IMG/VR virus record: IMGVR_UViG_3300032291_002461
Coordinates: 1 to 30,306 of that record
Strand: one strand, 5' to 3'
Length of the DNA: 30,306 nucleotides
From: a virus
Part shown: piece after piece, positions 18,079-26,900 of the stretch
Layout: each line of letters opens with the position of its first letter
Position numbering within the stretch: the stretch's first letter is position 1
The notes under the pieces: model-generated
Databases searched by the model: none
Seen by the model: the letters and a program-made list of their open reading frames with translations, nothing else
Told to the model about the DNA's origin: nothing
Position numbers and translations under genes: made by a program

Positions 18079-20682
18079 TTATATACCAGGATTAGGAACA
18101 GGAGTGGCGTCATTTGTTACAATAGTATTATCAAAAGTGTTGATATCTTCATCAAAAGTATCTGCTCCATTTGTTAAATCTCTTGTTGATTCAGATGGTA
18201 TTGTAAAATACGTTTTATTTTTAAATAGAAAATCTCCCATATTTAATGATTCACCATCTATTGCAACATTTTTAGTTCCTATTAGTGTAATTGAACCCAA
18301 TTGTTGTAAATCTATTTGTGTAGAAAAATTTTGTTCTAATAATAAAGAATCTAGTGATTTTAGATTAATACTAAGAGCTCTACCAAATCTTGTATCATTA
18401 TTTCTTATATTTGTATTTTCTTTTAAAACAAAGTTAAAATTATTTTTTGATCTTAAAGTTAAATCTCTAGTATTAGGTGTAAAATGTTCAATTGTTGCAG
18501 GATTTAAGTCTGCTGGTACTCCTCTATTAGCATTTGTTCTTAAAGAAGTTCCATCTGTCAATGTTCCTAATCTTCTACCAAATATTGTAGCAAATAATGT
18601 GTTAACAACACTGTATATAGGTGTATCAATAATGCCTGAAGTTATTCCAGCAACAGGAGATGATATTCTTACGTTTAGATTTGATTCGATATTTAAAGTG
18701 CTTATAAAATAAAATCCTGCAGAATGATTTGTTTTTTTAAAACTATCTCTCCAATCATTAATTGTTCTTCCTACTTTTATAATATAAGAAAAATCTTGAT
18801 ATAATAAACTATCTTGTATTTTAATTGTATTTTCTGAAACTTGTCCGTCTTGATTTATATAAGTCCCATTAGTATTTAAAACTGAAACAATATTTGATGT
18901 TGCTAATGCTTGATTAAATTCTTTTATTGTTGCAGTTGCTCCTGAAGTTAATCCAGTTATAGTTGCATTTTTTTTAAACGTACCAGATACAGGATTTAAA
19001 TATAAAACGTTTATTCCACTATTTTGAGATCTTAATGTTCCTGTAATTATAGTAGAATTATCGTTACTTAAAGCAGATACAGTTTCTCCAACTAAAAATG
19101 TTCCTGCACGATTTAAATAAAATAGATTAACTGGAAGATTTAAAGTAAGAGCAGGAGAATTTTGATATCCTTTACCAGGTTCTACTATTTTTAATGATAA
19201 AATTTTTCCAATATTAGGACTGTATGTTTTTAATACGGCAGAAGCACCTAAAAAACTATTTACAGTTGCTATAGGTAAATTAGAATAATTATAACCTGGA
19301 TTTATAAGTCTAACATCAGTAATATCTTTATTTCCAGTGCTAGATTCTTGTACAAATTTATTTCCTACATATAAATCACCTTTAACAGTTTCATCTTCTA
19401 AAATAATATGATCGTCAATTAAACTTGAACTTTCTTCTTGTGTAAATCCACCATTTACAACTGAAACTTTAGCAACAGCAGCTCCACCATTAGTATTTGC
19501 ATTATTAAATACTACATCATCACCTATTTCGTAATTTGTTCCTCCATTTTCTACAAATATATCTGTCAATCCTGAACGACCAACATTTTCTACTTGTATT
19601 AATGCTCCTTGACCACCACTTATTAAATCAATTACTGTATTTTCTGTATATAAATTTCCTGAATTTGTTATAACGGGAATATTTGGTAATCCTGTAACGT
19701 TTACTTTTATAAAATTGAAATCATTATCAAATTGTGTTCCTCTAACCTCTTCTCCTATAATAAAATTGCCTGAAATAGAACTAGTGTTTAAAACAAATTC
19801 AGTTACCTCATCACTACCAATTTGAAATTTAAATACGTTTTCAATTATGGCAGTAGTTCCTGAAGTTACACCCAATATTGTTCTACCTATCAATAAACCT
19901 GTATCACCCTGTGTTGCTATTCCTCTTAATATTTTACTTGTATTCCATTTACCATCTGAAAGTCTTAAAACTTGTTCTCTAGGGTATGAAGTTTCTGATT
20001 CTAAACCAAATAATAATCTAAAAAATATTTGATTACCTACATTTGTACCTTTTAAACGATATAAAGATTTAATATTTTTTATTAATGTTCTTTTATTAAT
20101 ATTATCATCAACTTTGTCAGGTAAAGTAGCAAATAATTCATTTCTAAATTGTTTTAAAAAATTAGAGATTACTTTATCAGGATCTCTAAAGTCTAATAAT
20201 TCTTGTATATTTGTTACTGGATTAGGACGATAGTTATTTACAATTGCACTTGCGTTAGACGTTAAACCAAGTACGGTTTCACCCATTATAAATTTATTTT
20301 GAGCAGAAATATATAATTTAGAGTTGTCTATATCTTCTGATAATATTGTTGATTGTGCTTTTGATGTTTGTCCTTGTATTATTTCACCTCTTGTGAATTT
20401 ACCAAAAGAAGAACTTTCTAAAATTAATTTATCACCTTCATCTGCAGGCGTTCTATCTGATTCAATACGTGTTCCATCTAATAATATATTTTTTATTACT
20501 TGACTTTCTGCTTCTAAAGCAATACCATCAGTAGTTTGAATACCTGTAATATTTAATTCAGCAGATTCCATAAAAGTGTAATACACTTTTAAAAATTCTA
20601 AAAATTTAGGGTGTTCTGATAATACAAATTCTGGAACCTGAGAATTTATCAGGTTAGATATTTTGTTTTTAAACTTTGCCAT
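18079..20682 (-). CDS. Baseplate/virion protein in the gp7 position (867 aa)
   Basis: An 867-aa protein directly after gp6, the position held by gp7 in T4 (1032 aa). Landmarks are PEFVLSEHPKFLEFLKVYYTFME (17-39), LDFRDPDKVISNFLKQFRNE (163-182), LYRLKGTNVGNQIFFRLLFG (207-226) and LRLSDGKWN (239-247). This set recurs in large T4-like marine phage virion proteins that follow gp6. At least four copies of a short module (for example MGETVLGLTSNASAIV at 133-148 and ILGVTSGTTAII at 269-280) are spread along it. Wedge membership is inferred from order and size; I cannot show homology to T4 gp7 by eye. It begins 2 bases after the gp6 stop. Confidence 0.75.
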   Translation of the reverse strand: MAKFKNKISNLINSQVPEFVLSEHPKFLEFLKVYYTFMESAELNITGIQTTDGIALEAESQVIKNILLDGTRIESDRTPADEGDKLILESSSFGKFTRGEIIQGQTSKAQSTILSEDIDNSKLYISAQNKFIMGETVLGLTSNASAIVNNYRPNPVTNIQELLDFRDPDKVISNFLKQFRNELFATLPDKVDDNINKRTLIKNIKSLYRLKGTNVGNQIFFRLLFGLESETSYPREQVLRLSDGKWNTSKILRGIATQGDTGLLIGRTILGVTSGTTAIIENVFKFQIGSDEVTEFVLNTSSISGNFIIGEEVRGTQFDNDFNFIKVNVTGLPNIPVITNSGNLYTENTVIDLISGGQGALIQVENVGRSGLTDIFVENGGTNYEIGDDVVFNNANTNGGAAVAKVSVVNGGFTQEESSSLIDDHIILEDETVKGDLYVGNKFVQESSTGNKDITDVRLINPGYNYSNLPIATVNSFLGASAVLKTYSPNIGKILSLKIVEPGKGYQNSPALTLNLPVNLFYLNRAGTFLVGETVSALSNDNSTIITGTLRSQNSGINVLYLNPVSGTFKKNATITGLTSGATATIKEFNQALATSNIVSVLNTNGTYINQDGQVSENTIKIQDSLLYQDFSYIIKVGRTINDWRDSFKKTNHSAGFYFISTLNIESNLNVRISSPVAGITSGIIDTPIYSVVNTLFATIFGRRLGTLTDGTSLRTNANRGVPADLNPATIEHFTPNTRDLTLRSKNNFNFVLKENTNIRNNDTRFGRALSINLKSLDSLLLEQNFSTQIDLQQLGSITLIGTKNVAIDGESLNMGDFLFKNKTYFTIPSESTRDLTNGADTFDEDINTFDNTIVTNDATPVPNPGI

Positions 20683-20684
20683 TG

Positions 20685-22544
20685 TTAATTGTTACTAGGT
20701 GTTGTTGTATAACCTATACCTGCATCAGCTGAACCTCCTAAAAAAGTATCTGGTTCAACAATGATTGTAGAATTTGAAATATCAATATTAATAATTTGAT
20801 CTCTTACTGGAACTATGTCATTAGAACTTGGCTTAATAGTTAATTCAATAGCTGTAGATAGTTCTCCTCTAATATCCTCAACATCTGATACGTTTAATGA
20901 ATTTAAAGTAATTTGACCTGTTAAATAATTAATCGTACCCTGTGGTGTTGCATTATAAATTTTTACTGAACCTGTCAATCTGTATCTTCTTACATTTCCT
21001 AAACCATCATCATCTAAAAAATAAACATTTGTACTATCTCCATATATTTTAAAACCACTTGATTCTAAAATACCACCATTTAAAGCATTATATCCTGCAA
21101 CTGGATTATATGCTGGGTTTCTAAAGTAAATATCGTATCTAGTTGAAGATTCTAATATGGGTGTAAATGTTTTTCTTATTTTTAATGTAGTAATATTTGA
21201 TACAATACTCGTATCAGCATCATCTATCAATCTTAATATTTTTGAATATCTAAAAATACTGTCAAATTTTTGTAAAGTACTATTATTATAATTTGTTAAT
21301 GATGATACTATATCTGTTTTTAAATTTTCAGCTGTTTTAGTAGTTGACTTTTGATCATATTTAACATATGACGTTAATAATATTGTAGTAGTTTCGGGAT
21401 CAACAATTACAGGTCTAACAGACGCAACATTATATTTTTTTAATTGAGTAACAATACTTGCTTTAGTAGCCGATGTTAATGATGAACCAGACAATGGTTT
21501 AATTGCAATTTTAACTGTACCATAAACAGGATTTTCTTCATCTTCTCCACCCCAAGCACTTACAGATTGAGCATTTGGATAAATTGATTTAACAATTGTT
21601 TCATAATCAGTTGTAGTTACTGCTCTATTTTGTGCTGCATAATTTAAAGGAGCATTGAAACGAATTGACTCTTTACTTTCGGCAGAAGTTCCACCTTGTG
21701 CAACTGAATTTACTGTTATAGTTAAATTACTAAATCCACTTATAGTAGAAGTTGCAGAAAATGTAGCTGCTCCATTGGCTCCTGTAGCATTTGTAACGAT
21801 ATATTCTAAGATGACTATGTTACCATCTATTAAAGATGTACCTATTATTCCATCACCAAAATAAACTTCAAATTTACCATCTTCTGCCTCTTGTAAAAAA
21901 TATGCTTTTGTTAAATTTGAAACGTTTTGTAATCCATTAGCTAATGAATATGTAAATGTAGTTGTATCAACTGAACTATTTTGTACTTTAACAACAAGTG
22001 TTGATGTATCAGCTAAAGAACTTGGTATTACAAATTTTTGATCTGGGTCATTTGTATCTACCACATATCTAAATGAAACAGGAGTACCTTCATATATTGA
22101 TACGTTTGAAAAATTATAAACTCCATTGATAGGAGTAATTGTTATATCCGAATTTGTTATAAATTGATATCCAATACCATCTACAGTAGATGTAAATGTA
22201 GTTCCTTTTGTCATAGTAATTGAATTACCTGTTCCATCATTGACAGCTATATTAATATTTGCAATAGGTGTTCTTACTGAAGTTGGTGTGTAACCTAACA
22301 TCTTTGCTAATGACACAATATTTTTTCTAATGTCAGCACTATCTAAGTACATTTCATTAGCTAACATATTAGCATTAAAACCTAGGTAGTGTGTATTGTA
22401 AGCAAGTGTATCTAAAAGAATTGAAAATCCAGAACCTTCAAAATTATAATCTTGGAATTCTGATTGACTTTGTAAAAATGTTTTTAAATTGGCTTTTATA
22501 CTGTCAAAATCAAAATCTGATATTTCTAATTTATTACTTGCCAT
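20685..22544 (-). CDS. gp6: Baseplate wedge protein gp6
   Basis: A 619-aa homologue of the T4 gp6 wedge subunit (660 aa in T4), of the baseplate J family. gp6 dimers form the inner ring of the baseplate and drive the sheath-contraction switch. The N-terminus is characteristic: LKTFLQSQSEFQDYNFEGSG (21-40), LLDTLAYNTHYLGFNANMLANEMYLDSA (48-75), then IVSLAKMLGYTP. The mid part has the J-like RAVTTTDYETIVKSIYPNA and the W-G-G-E-D-E acidic turn. It lies 1 base after gp25, as expected for the wedge operon. Confidence 0.92.
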   Translation of the reverse strand: MASNKLEISDFDFDSIKANLKTFLQSQSEFQDYNFEGSGFSILLDTLAYNTHYLGFNANMLANEMYLDSADIRKNIVSLAKMLGYTPTSVRTPIANINIAVNDGTGNSITMTKGTTFTSTVDGIGYQFITNSDITITPINGVYNFSNVSIYEGTPVSFRYVVDTNDPDQKFVIPSSLADTSTLVVKVQNSSVDTTTFTYSLANGLQNVSNLTKAYFLQEAEDGKFEVYFGDGIIGTSLIDGNIVILEYIVTNATGANGAATFSATSTISGFSNLTITVNSVAQGGTSAESKESIRFNAPLNYAAQNRAVTTTDYETIVKSIYPNAQSVSAWGGEDEENPVYGTVKIAIKPLSGSSLTSATKASIVTQLKKYNVASVRPVIVDPETTTILLTSYVKYDQKSTTKTAENLKTDIVSSLTNYNNSTLQKFDSIFRYSKILRLIDDADTSIVSNITTLKIRKTFTPILESSTRYDIYFRNPAYNPVAGYNALNGGILESSGFKIYGDSTNVYFLDDDGLGNVRRYRLTGSVKIYNATPQGTINYLTGQITLNSLNVSDVEDIRGELSTAIELTIKPSSNDIVPVRDQIINIDISNSTIIVEPDTFLGGSADAGIGYTTTPSNN

Positions 22545-22545
22545 C

Positions 22546-22980
22546 TTATCTTAATCTTTCTAAAAATGTTTGCACTTCTACCGGTTCTTGTGTTCCTACA
22601 ACATAAAACATAATTCTTAAATCATAAGAATTTTTATCATAATCAGGTCTTGCTAATATTTGAACTAATCTTATTCTAGGTTCAAAATTAATTAATACTT
22701 CTTGTACCTTTCTTTGCAAATTCAATGCAGTTAACGGCGTCATTGGTTCAAATAACATCGCTCTAACATTAGAACCTATCTCTGGATGGAAAGGTCTTTC
22801 AAAGTGTGATGTGTTAATTAAGTTACGAACACTTCTTTTAACAGCTTCAACATCAGTCAATTTATTAACATCATTTGTTACTAAATTACGACCGAAATCT
22901 AAATCTAAATCTTTATATAATCTAGTAGCTCGTTTACTTTTGTTTAAGGAAACTGTACTTGATGCATCGTAATTTGGCAT
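22546..22980 (-). CDS. gp25: Baseplate wedge protein gp25
   Basis: A 144-aa homologue of T4 gp25 (132 aa), which contacts the first sheath ring and belongs to the gp25/type VI TssE family. It shows RNLINTSHFERPFHPEIGSN (52-71), AMLFEP (74-79) and the conserved Glu-Pro-Arg in NFEPRIRL (98-105). The start lies 7 bases after an exact TATAAATA octamer (22995-22988). No convincing Shine-Dalgarno is visible. It is followed by gp6 with a 1-base gap. Confidence 0.92.
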   Translation of the reverse strand: MPNYDASSTVSLNKSKRATRLYKDLDLDFGRNLVTNDVNKLTDVEAVKRSVRNLINTSHFERPFHPEIGSNVRAMLFEPMTPLTALNLQRKVQEVLINFEPRIRLVQILARPDYDKNSYDLRIMFYVVGTQEPVEVQTFLERLR

Positions 22981-22987
22981 ATTACAA

Positions 22988-22995
22988 TATTTATA
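22988..22995 (-). promoter_or_regulatory. T4-type late promoter before gp25
   Basis: Exact TATAAATA inside the 17-base gap between PAAR and gp25, ending 7 bases before the gp25 ATG. Initiation would fall at or near the start codon. Confidence 0.6.
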
Positions 22996-22997
22996 CG

Positions 22998-23297
22998 TTA
23001 CCCAGCAAAGACATTAGCAGAACCTGTAATCATTTCGCCTGAATCTGTTGAGTCACCTATTCTTGCAATAAATTTACCTACAACACTAACTGTAGAAGAG
23101 CCCATATTAACAAATCTAACGTGATTGGGACAAGGAGGTGCGGGAGGGGCAGAATGAGAAACTGTTACGTCATCAACTCTTGCAATTAATATTCCGTTGG
23201 CTCTTACTGTACCTTGACTTGGTACGTCTAAAGTTGTTGTACTTGAACAAGAATGTCCAGTAGTAAGAGTATCTCCTTGTCTGCAAACTGCTGGCAT
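22998..23297 (-). CDS. PAAR-domain spike-tip protein (gp5.4-like)
   Basis: A 99-aa PAAR-repeat protein, the conical tip that sits on the gp5 spike and first pierces the host envelope. Evidence includes GDTLTTGHSC (8-17), NGILIARVDDVTVSH (34-48), C56-PN-H59, GSSTVSVVGKFIARIGD (66-82) and TGSANV near the end. His15, His48, Cys56 and His59 are candidate metal ligands. It corresponds to T4 gp5.4 (97 aa). Its ATG shares one base with the stop of the 49-aa basic protein (TAATG), so the two are probably translated together. Confidence 0.92.
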   Translation of the reverse strand: MPAVCRQGDTLTTGHSCSSTTTLDVPSQGTVRANGILIARVDDVTVSHSAPPAPPCPNHVRFVNMGSSTVSVVGKFIARIGDSTDSGEMITGSANVFAG

Positions 23298-23446
23298 TAT
23301 CTACCTTGACCTCTATAAGGTTTTAAACTTCTTTTTTTATGTTTGTTTAATGTTTTTGTACTGAAATGCCCACGACCTATACTTGTTTTTTTAGGTGTAC
23401 TATCTTTTTTTGAGGAATTTGTATTTCCTTTTACTTTTTTTGCCAT
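23297..23446 (-). CDS. Small basic protein (49 aa) with TSIGR...YRGQGR motif
   Basis: A 49-aa Lys/Arg/Ser-rich peptide upstream of the PAAR gene: start MAKKVKGNTNSSKKD, middle KKTSIGRGHFST, end SLKPYRGQGR. The TSIGR and YRGQG elements resemble a very small protein carried by T4-like marine phages. It has a good Shine-Dalgarno (AAAGG about 8 bases before the ATG) and a one-base stop/start overlap with PAAR. No function is known to me. Strong positive charge suggests binding to DNA or to an acidic virion partner. Confidence 0.72.
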   Translation of the reverse strand: MAKKVKGNTNSSKKDSTPKKTSIGRGHFSTKTLNKHKKRSLKPYRGQGR

Positions 23447-23561
23447 AATTTTTTACCTTTTTTCGTTTTTTCGAATCAATATCATCAATCATAAATGATA
23501 AATCATCAATTTTATCAAAATCAATCATATATTTACTATTTAGTTTGATTTTTTTAATCAT
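23400..23561 (-). CDS. Possible small ORF (53 aa) overlapping the 49-aa gene
   Basis: A minus-strand frame from ATG 23561 (or an internal ATG at 23528, 42 aa) runs to a TAG at 23402-23400. It overlaps the start of the 49-aa gene by 47 bases in another frame. The visible part is Asp/Ile-rich (MIDFDKIDDLSFMIDDIDS), followed by a Lys/Arg-rich tail that is largely an out-of-frame reading of the 49-aa gene. No Shine-Dalgarno is seen at either start. It may be a chance ORF in the leader of the PAAR operon. Confidence 0.25.
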   Translation of the reverse strand: MIKKIKLNSKYMIDFDKIDDLSFMIDDIDSKKRKKVKNYGKKSKRKYKFLKKR

Positions 23562-23618
23562 AATAAATAAGTCATTGATTTTATTGACATATTTCTTTAA
23601 AAAATACCAATTTAACCC

Positions 23619-23647
23619 TTGTTTTAATGAAAAATACAGTGTATATT
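23619..23647 (+). promoter_or_regulatory. Sigma70-like promoter for the plus-strand mini-operon
   Basis: TTGTTT (23619-23624) and TATATT (23642-23647) are separated by 17 bases. Transcription would begin near 23654, before the ATG at 23677. No TATAAATA octamer is present here, so this island looks host-promoter driven, unlike the late genes around it. A second TTGACA at 23584-23589 lacks a good partner box. Confidence 0.45.
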
Positions 23648-23676
23648 ATATGTATATTAACAACAAAAATAAAAAA

Positions 23677-23808
23677 ATGACTAAAGATGATGTTAAATCT
23701 CTACTATTAGCTGGTTCTATTGTAACTGGTTCATATATTTTATTTTACGTAGGTGCAAAATATATTGTAAAGTATGCTGAAGCTGCTTGTATAATAGGTT
23801 GCCTGTGA
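23677..23808 (+). CDS. Small single-pass membrane protein (43 aa)
   Basis: A 43-aa peptide starting MTKDDVKS with one hydrophobic stretch of about 20 residues (LLLAGSIVTGSYILFYVGAK), then a short tail with two cysteines (EAACIIGC). Likely an inner-membrane micropeptide. The ATG at 23677 is chosen because it follows the predicted promoter by a normal leader; an in-frame ATG at 23650 would give 52 aa but lies before the expected transcript start. No Shine-Dalgarno is seen. Its stop overlaps the GTG of the next gene (GTGA), supporting a two-gene unit. Function unknown. Confidence 0.55.
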   Translation: MTKDDVKSLLLAGSIVTGSYILFYVGAKYIVKYAEAACIIGCL

Positions 23809-23990
23809 AAACATCTGTTGTAAAACACGAATTAGAACATATGGGTTTAAATGCGTGGGGTAAAAAAATATTTTTAGTAAGATATAGTGGTTTTTCTAAC
23901 GTTATGGCTGAAGATGAAATTACTGATTGGTGTAAAGAAGTGGACGAATTACGCTTGAGCCTCACCCCAACGAAGAATAACGTTACCTAA
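23805..23990 (+). CDS. Hypothetical 61-aa protein converging into the giant fibre gene
   Basis: A 61-aa protein from a GTG start. AGG lies about 7 bases upstream and the GTG overlaps the preceding stop by 4 bases. Sequence features include VVKHELEHMGLNAWGKKIFLV and MAEDEITDWCKEVDEL, an ordinary soluble alpha/beta composition. The last 14 codons run antisense over the 3' end of the 1058-aa gene, a convergent overlap of 42 bases. A TTG at 23787 would give a 67-aa version. No family recognised. Coding status is supported by the coupled start and non-repetitive composition. Confidence 0.55.
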   Translation: MKTSVVKHELEHMGLNAWGKKIFLVRYSGFSNVMAEDEITDWCKEVDELRLSLTPTKNNVT

Positions 23991-26900
23991 AATTGGAGAT
24001 CCTTGAGTTAAATATAAATTTATAAACAAGACATCAGGTCCATTTGGAAATGTTCCTCTACCACCAATTGGTGTATTTGTTAATTCTTTTAAGTTCGCTA
24101 AATCTAAAGCGTCTCTACTAGATTGTCCTGCAATAAATGAAAAAATAGTTTCTCCTGGTACTGCATAAGTATTACGGAAAAAAGTAACATTGGCACTACC
24201 CGTTAAAGCTGTAATAAGTGGAGCACTAATCACAACACTTGTACCAGCATTTATTGCTGTAATACGAGTATTTCCAGCAAAAGCATTCAATACAGAAGTT
24301 GAAATAATATCATCACCTATTGCTAATCCTGTTGTATTTGCTACTGGTATGGTAGTTGCACCAACCGCTGCTCCTGAAGTAGTAGTAGATAATGAAAATG
24401 TATTATTAAATGTAACGCTTGCTCCTGTAGCAATTTGTGCAAAACTAGGTTGTCCTCCAAAAGCTGCTGAGTTTAAAGTGTTCCAAGTAATTAAAGCAGG
24501 GTTTGTTGGATAATTTTGTGGATTTAAAACTCCTTCAATTACAAGAGCTGAGTTTACATTCGCACTACCTCCTGCTGTAACCTCAATACCTTGAAGTAAT
24601 AATTGAGCTCTATTTAATAATTCTCTTACTCCTAAATCTCCTGTGATTGCATTAGATACTGTAGGTGCTAATCTAATAGCAAAAGCTGATGTTTTTCTTG
24701 TACTAATACTTGTGTTTGTAGATTGATAGTTAAAAATATATCCTCTATCTTCATCAAATCCACCATCAGACATCATAGCAGAACCCCAATGACTAATAAT
24801 TGGTGTTGCAGTTTGACTTATTAAAATAACTCCAGCATTTATATTATGAGAAGCAGCAGCTTCAGCTGTAAAAGAACGTAAACTACCAGCAGTAAATAAT
24901 GATAAATTTGTTGCTCTTGTACAACCTGTTAAATTTCCAGGTCCTGTAGATGTACTCTTTCCTGTGTATCTAATAATTTCATTGTCAATATATACTGTTC
25001 CAGTAGTAGGAAAATAAGTTGTATCGTTTATTGGTAAAGTTGTTACTGAACTATTAATTGCACTAGATAATTCTGATGCTGCAGCCTCATTTATAACTTC
25101 ATAACGAACAGGCATGTTTCCTGTTCTCATATAAGCTTCAGTGTTTACGTTTGAATTTTTTATACGATGCACAAAAATATATTTACCTTCAGGCCCCCTT
25201 AACATATAATCTATAAATCCTGCACCATACCAAGTCCATTGCATACCTATCATTTGCATTTTATCTGGTTTTAAAAGATATCCACTTGGATTGAAAGGAC
25301 TATTTGTACCATCGCAACGATCCATATTCCATTTATTTTGAGGTATTATATAATCTATAGTTTTACATATTTTAACACCAACAGCATTAACGGCTCCTCG
25401 ATAGTCAGGAGTAACTGTCATTGAAGTATCACTAATAATATTTGCAACAACGTGTGTCATACCTCTTATTACTATACGTTGTCCGTTTGCTAATTGTTGA
25501 GTAAATCTTGTATTTGTTCCCGTAATTGCATTTGAATCACTGTTAACACTTACTACACCTGATAATTGAAATGTTGATGATCTTCTAACTACAGACATTT
25601 GTTGACCATCATACTGCCAAAACATACCATTTTGATCATCAAACGTTCCTGCACGAACTACAGAACCATGCCAAGTTAATACAGACATAGTACAAGGACT
25701 TCCAATAACTGCTGTTGTAGCACCTAATGTTTGTGTAGCTGAAAAAGTTAATGTTCTTTCATCAGTTATTGCTGAAACAATATATGTTCCATTATAACCA
25801 CTTGTAGTAACTCCAGATATTGATATTTGTGCTCCAACTTGACAACCGTGATCTGTGTCATCAGTTGTTAATGTTACTGTACTACCAACAATTGTTCCTG
25901 TAGATGTTAATGATCTAATATCATAAACAGGAGCAAAAAGAGCACCTGTATTATAATTAATTGCTTTACCTGATTGATAACGTACATATTTTTTACTTTG
26001 ACGAATAGCTTGTGCTCCGTGTTGAGGACCGCCAGTACCTAATTGAACTCCACCATCAAAAGGTCTATGAATATAAAAACAATCTGGTCGAGTATAAACT
26101 GCTCCTGATATTACTCCTGTAATAGTTCCAGCTGCACGTGCAGTATATGTTATAGAAGTTGTGGAAGGAACTGTTTCTACAAAAAATGGTCCAGAAGCTA
26201 AAGTATGATTATTAGATCCATTGTCACTTGATTGTGTTACTGTAAGACTTGTTCCTGGAACTAATCCGTGAGCAGTAGCAAAAGTAACTGTGATTGTAGA
26301 AGGTGATGTAACGTTACTATATGTGATTGTAGGAACTCCAATTGTAGCACCAGTATATAAACCACCTCTCCTAACTTGTGTATATGTAGTTGATAAAACT
26401 TCATTGAATGTTGTACCAACTTTTGCTTTAGCGTAATATGTAAAACTGTTTCCTGTTGGAACAGAATTAATGAAAAATGTACCTTCTGCTCTACTAAATC
26501 CTAAAATTGTATTTGCATATCCTTTAACTAAGACTGGTGTTCCTACTGTAAATCCGTGATTACTAACTGTGTTAATTGTAATTAAACTTGCTCCTACTCC
26601 TGAAGTAGGAACTGATGCATCAGTTGTTACTGAAGTTACTGCTAAGTCTGTTCCTGGTAATTCGTATATACTTGGATAACCTCTTAATAAATCTATTGTC
26701 TGCCATTTAGTAGGTTGTAATCCATATTCAAAGTCAGCGTCAATCATTGACTTAGGATTTGCTGTACGAGTACGTTCAAATGCATCTGTACCCATTTCCC
26801 AAGGTCTTACAATAGTTTCTGGCTTATCTATAAAAACTTGAATTACATCATTATTGTTTTGTGCAGTTGTATCTACTTGTAAAGTTATTGTTGTAATTCC

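Noticed and set aside
17915-18712. Long plus-strand frame (265 codons) antisense to the 867-aa and 224-aa genes
   Set aside because: It lies fully opposite well-supported structural genes, would be antisense across the tandem late promoters, and its composition (Ser/Val/Leu/Phe-rich) is the expected mirror of Asn/Asp/Thr-rich sense codons.
23584-23589. TTGACA considered as the -35 box for the plus-strand mini-operon
   Set aside because: No acceptable -10 hexamer lies 16-18 bases downstream; the TTGTTT/TATATT pair fits better.
24190-24513. Plus-strand frame of 107 codons inside the 1058-aa gene
   Set aside because: Ala/Val-rich mirror of a Thr/Gly/Asn-rich sense strand, with no promoter or ribosome site.
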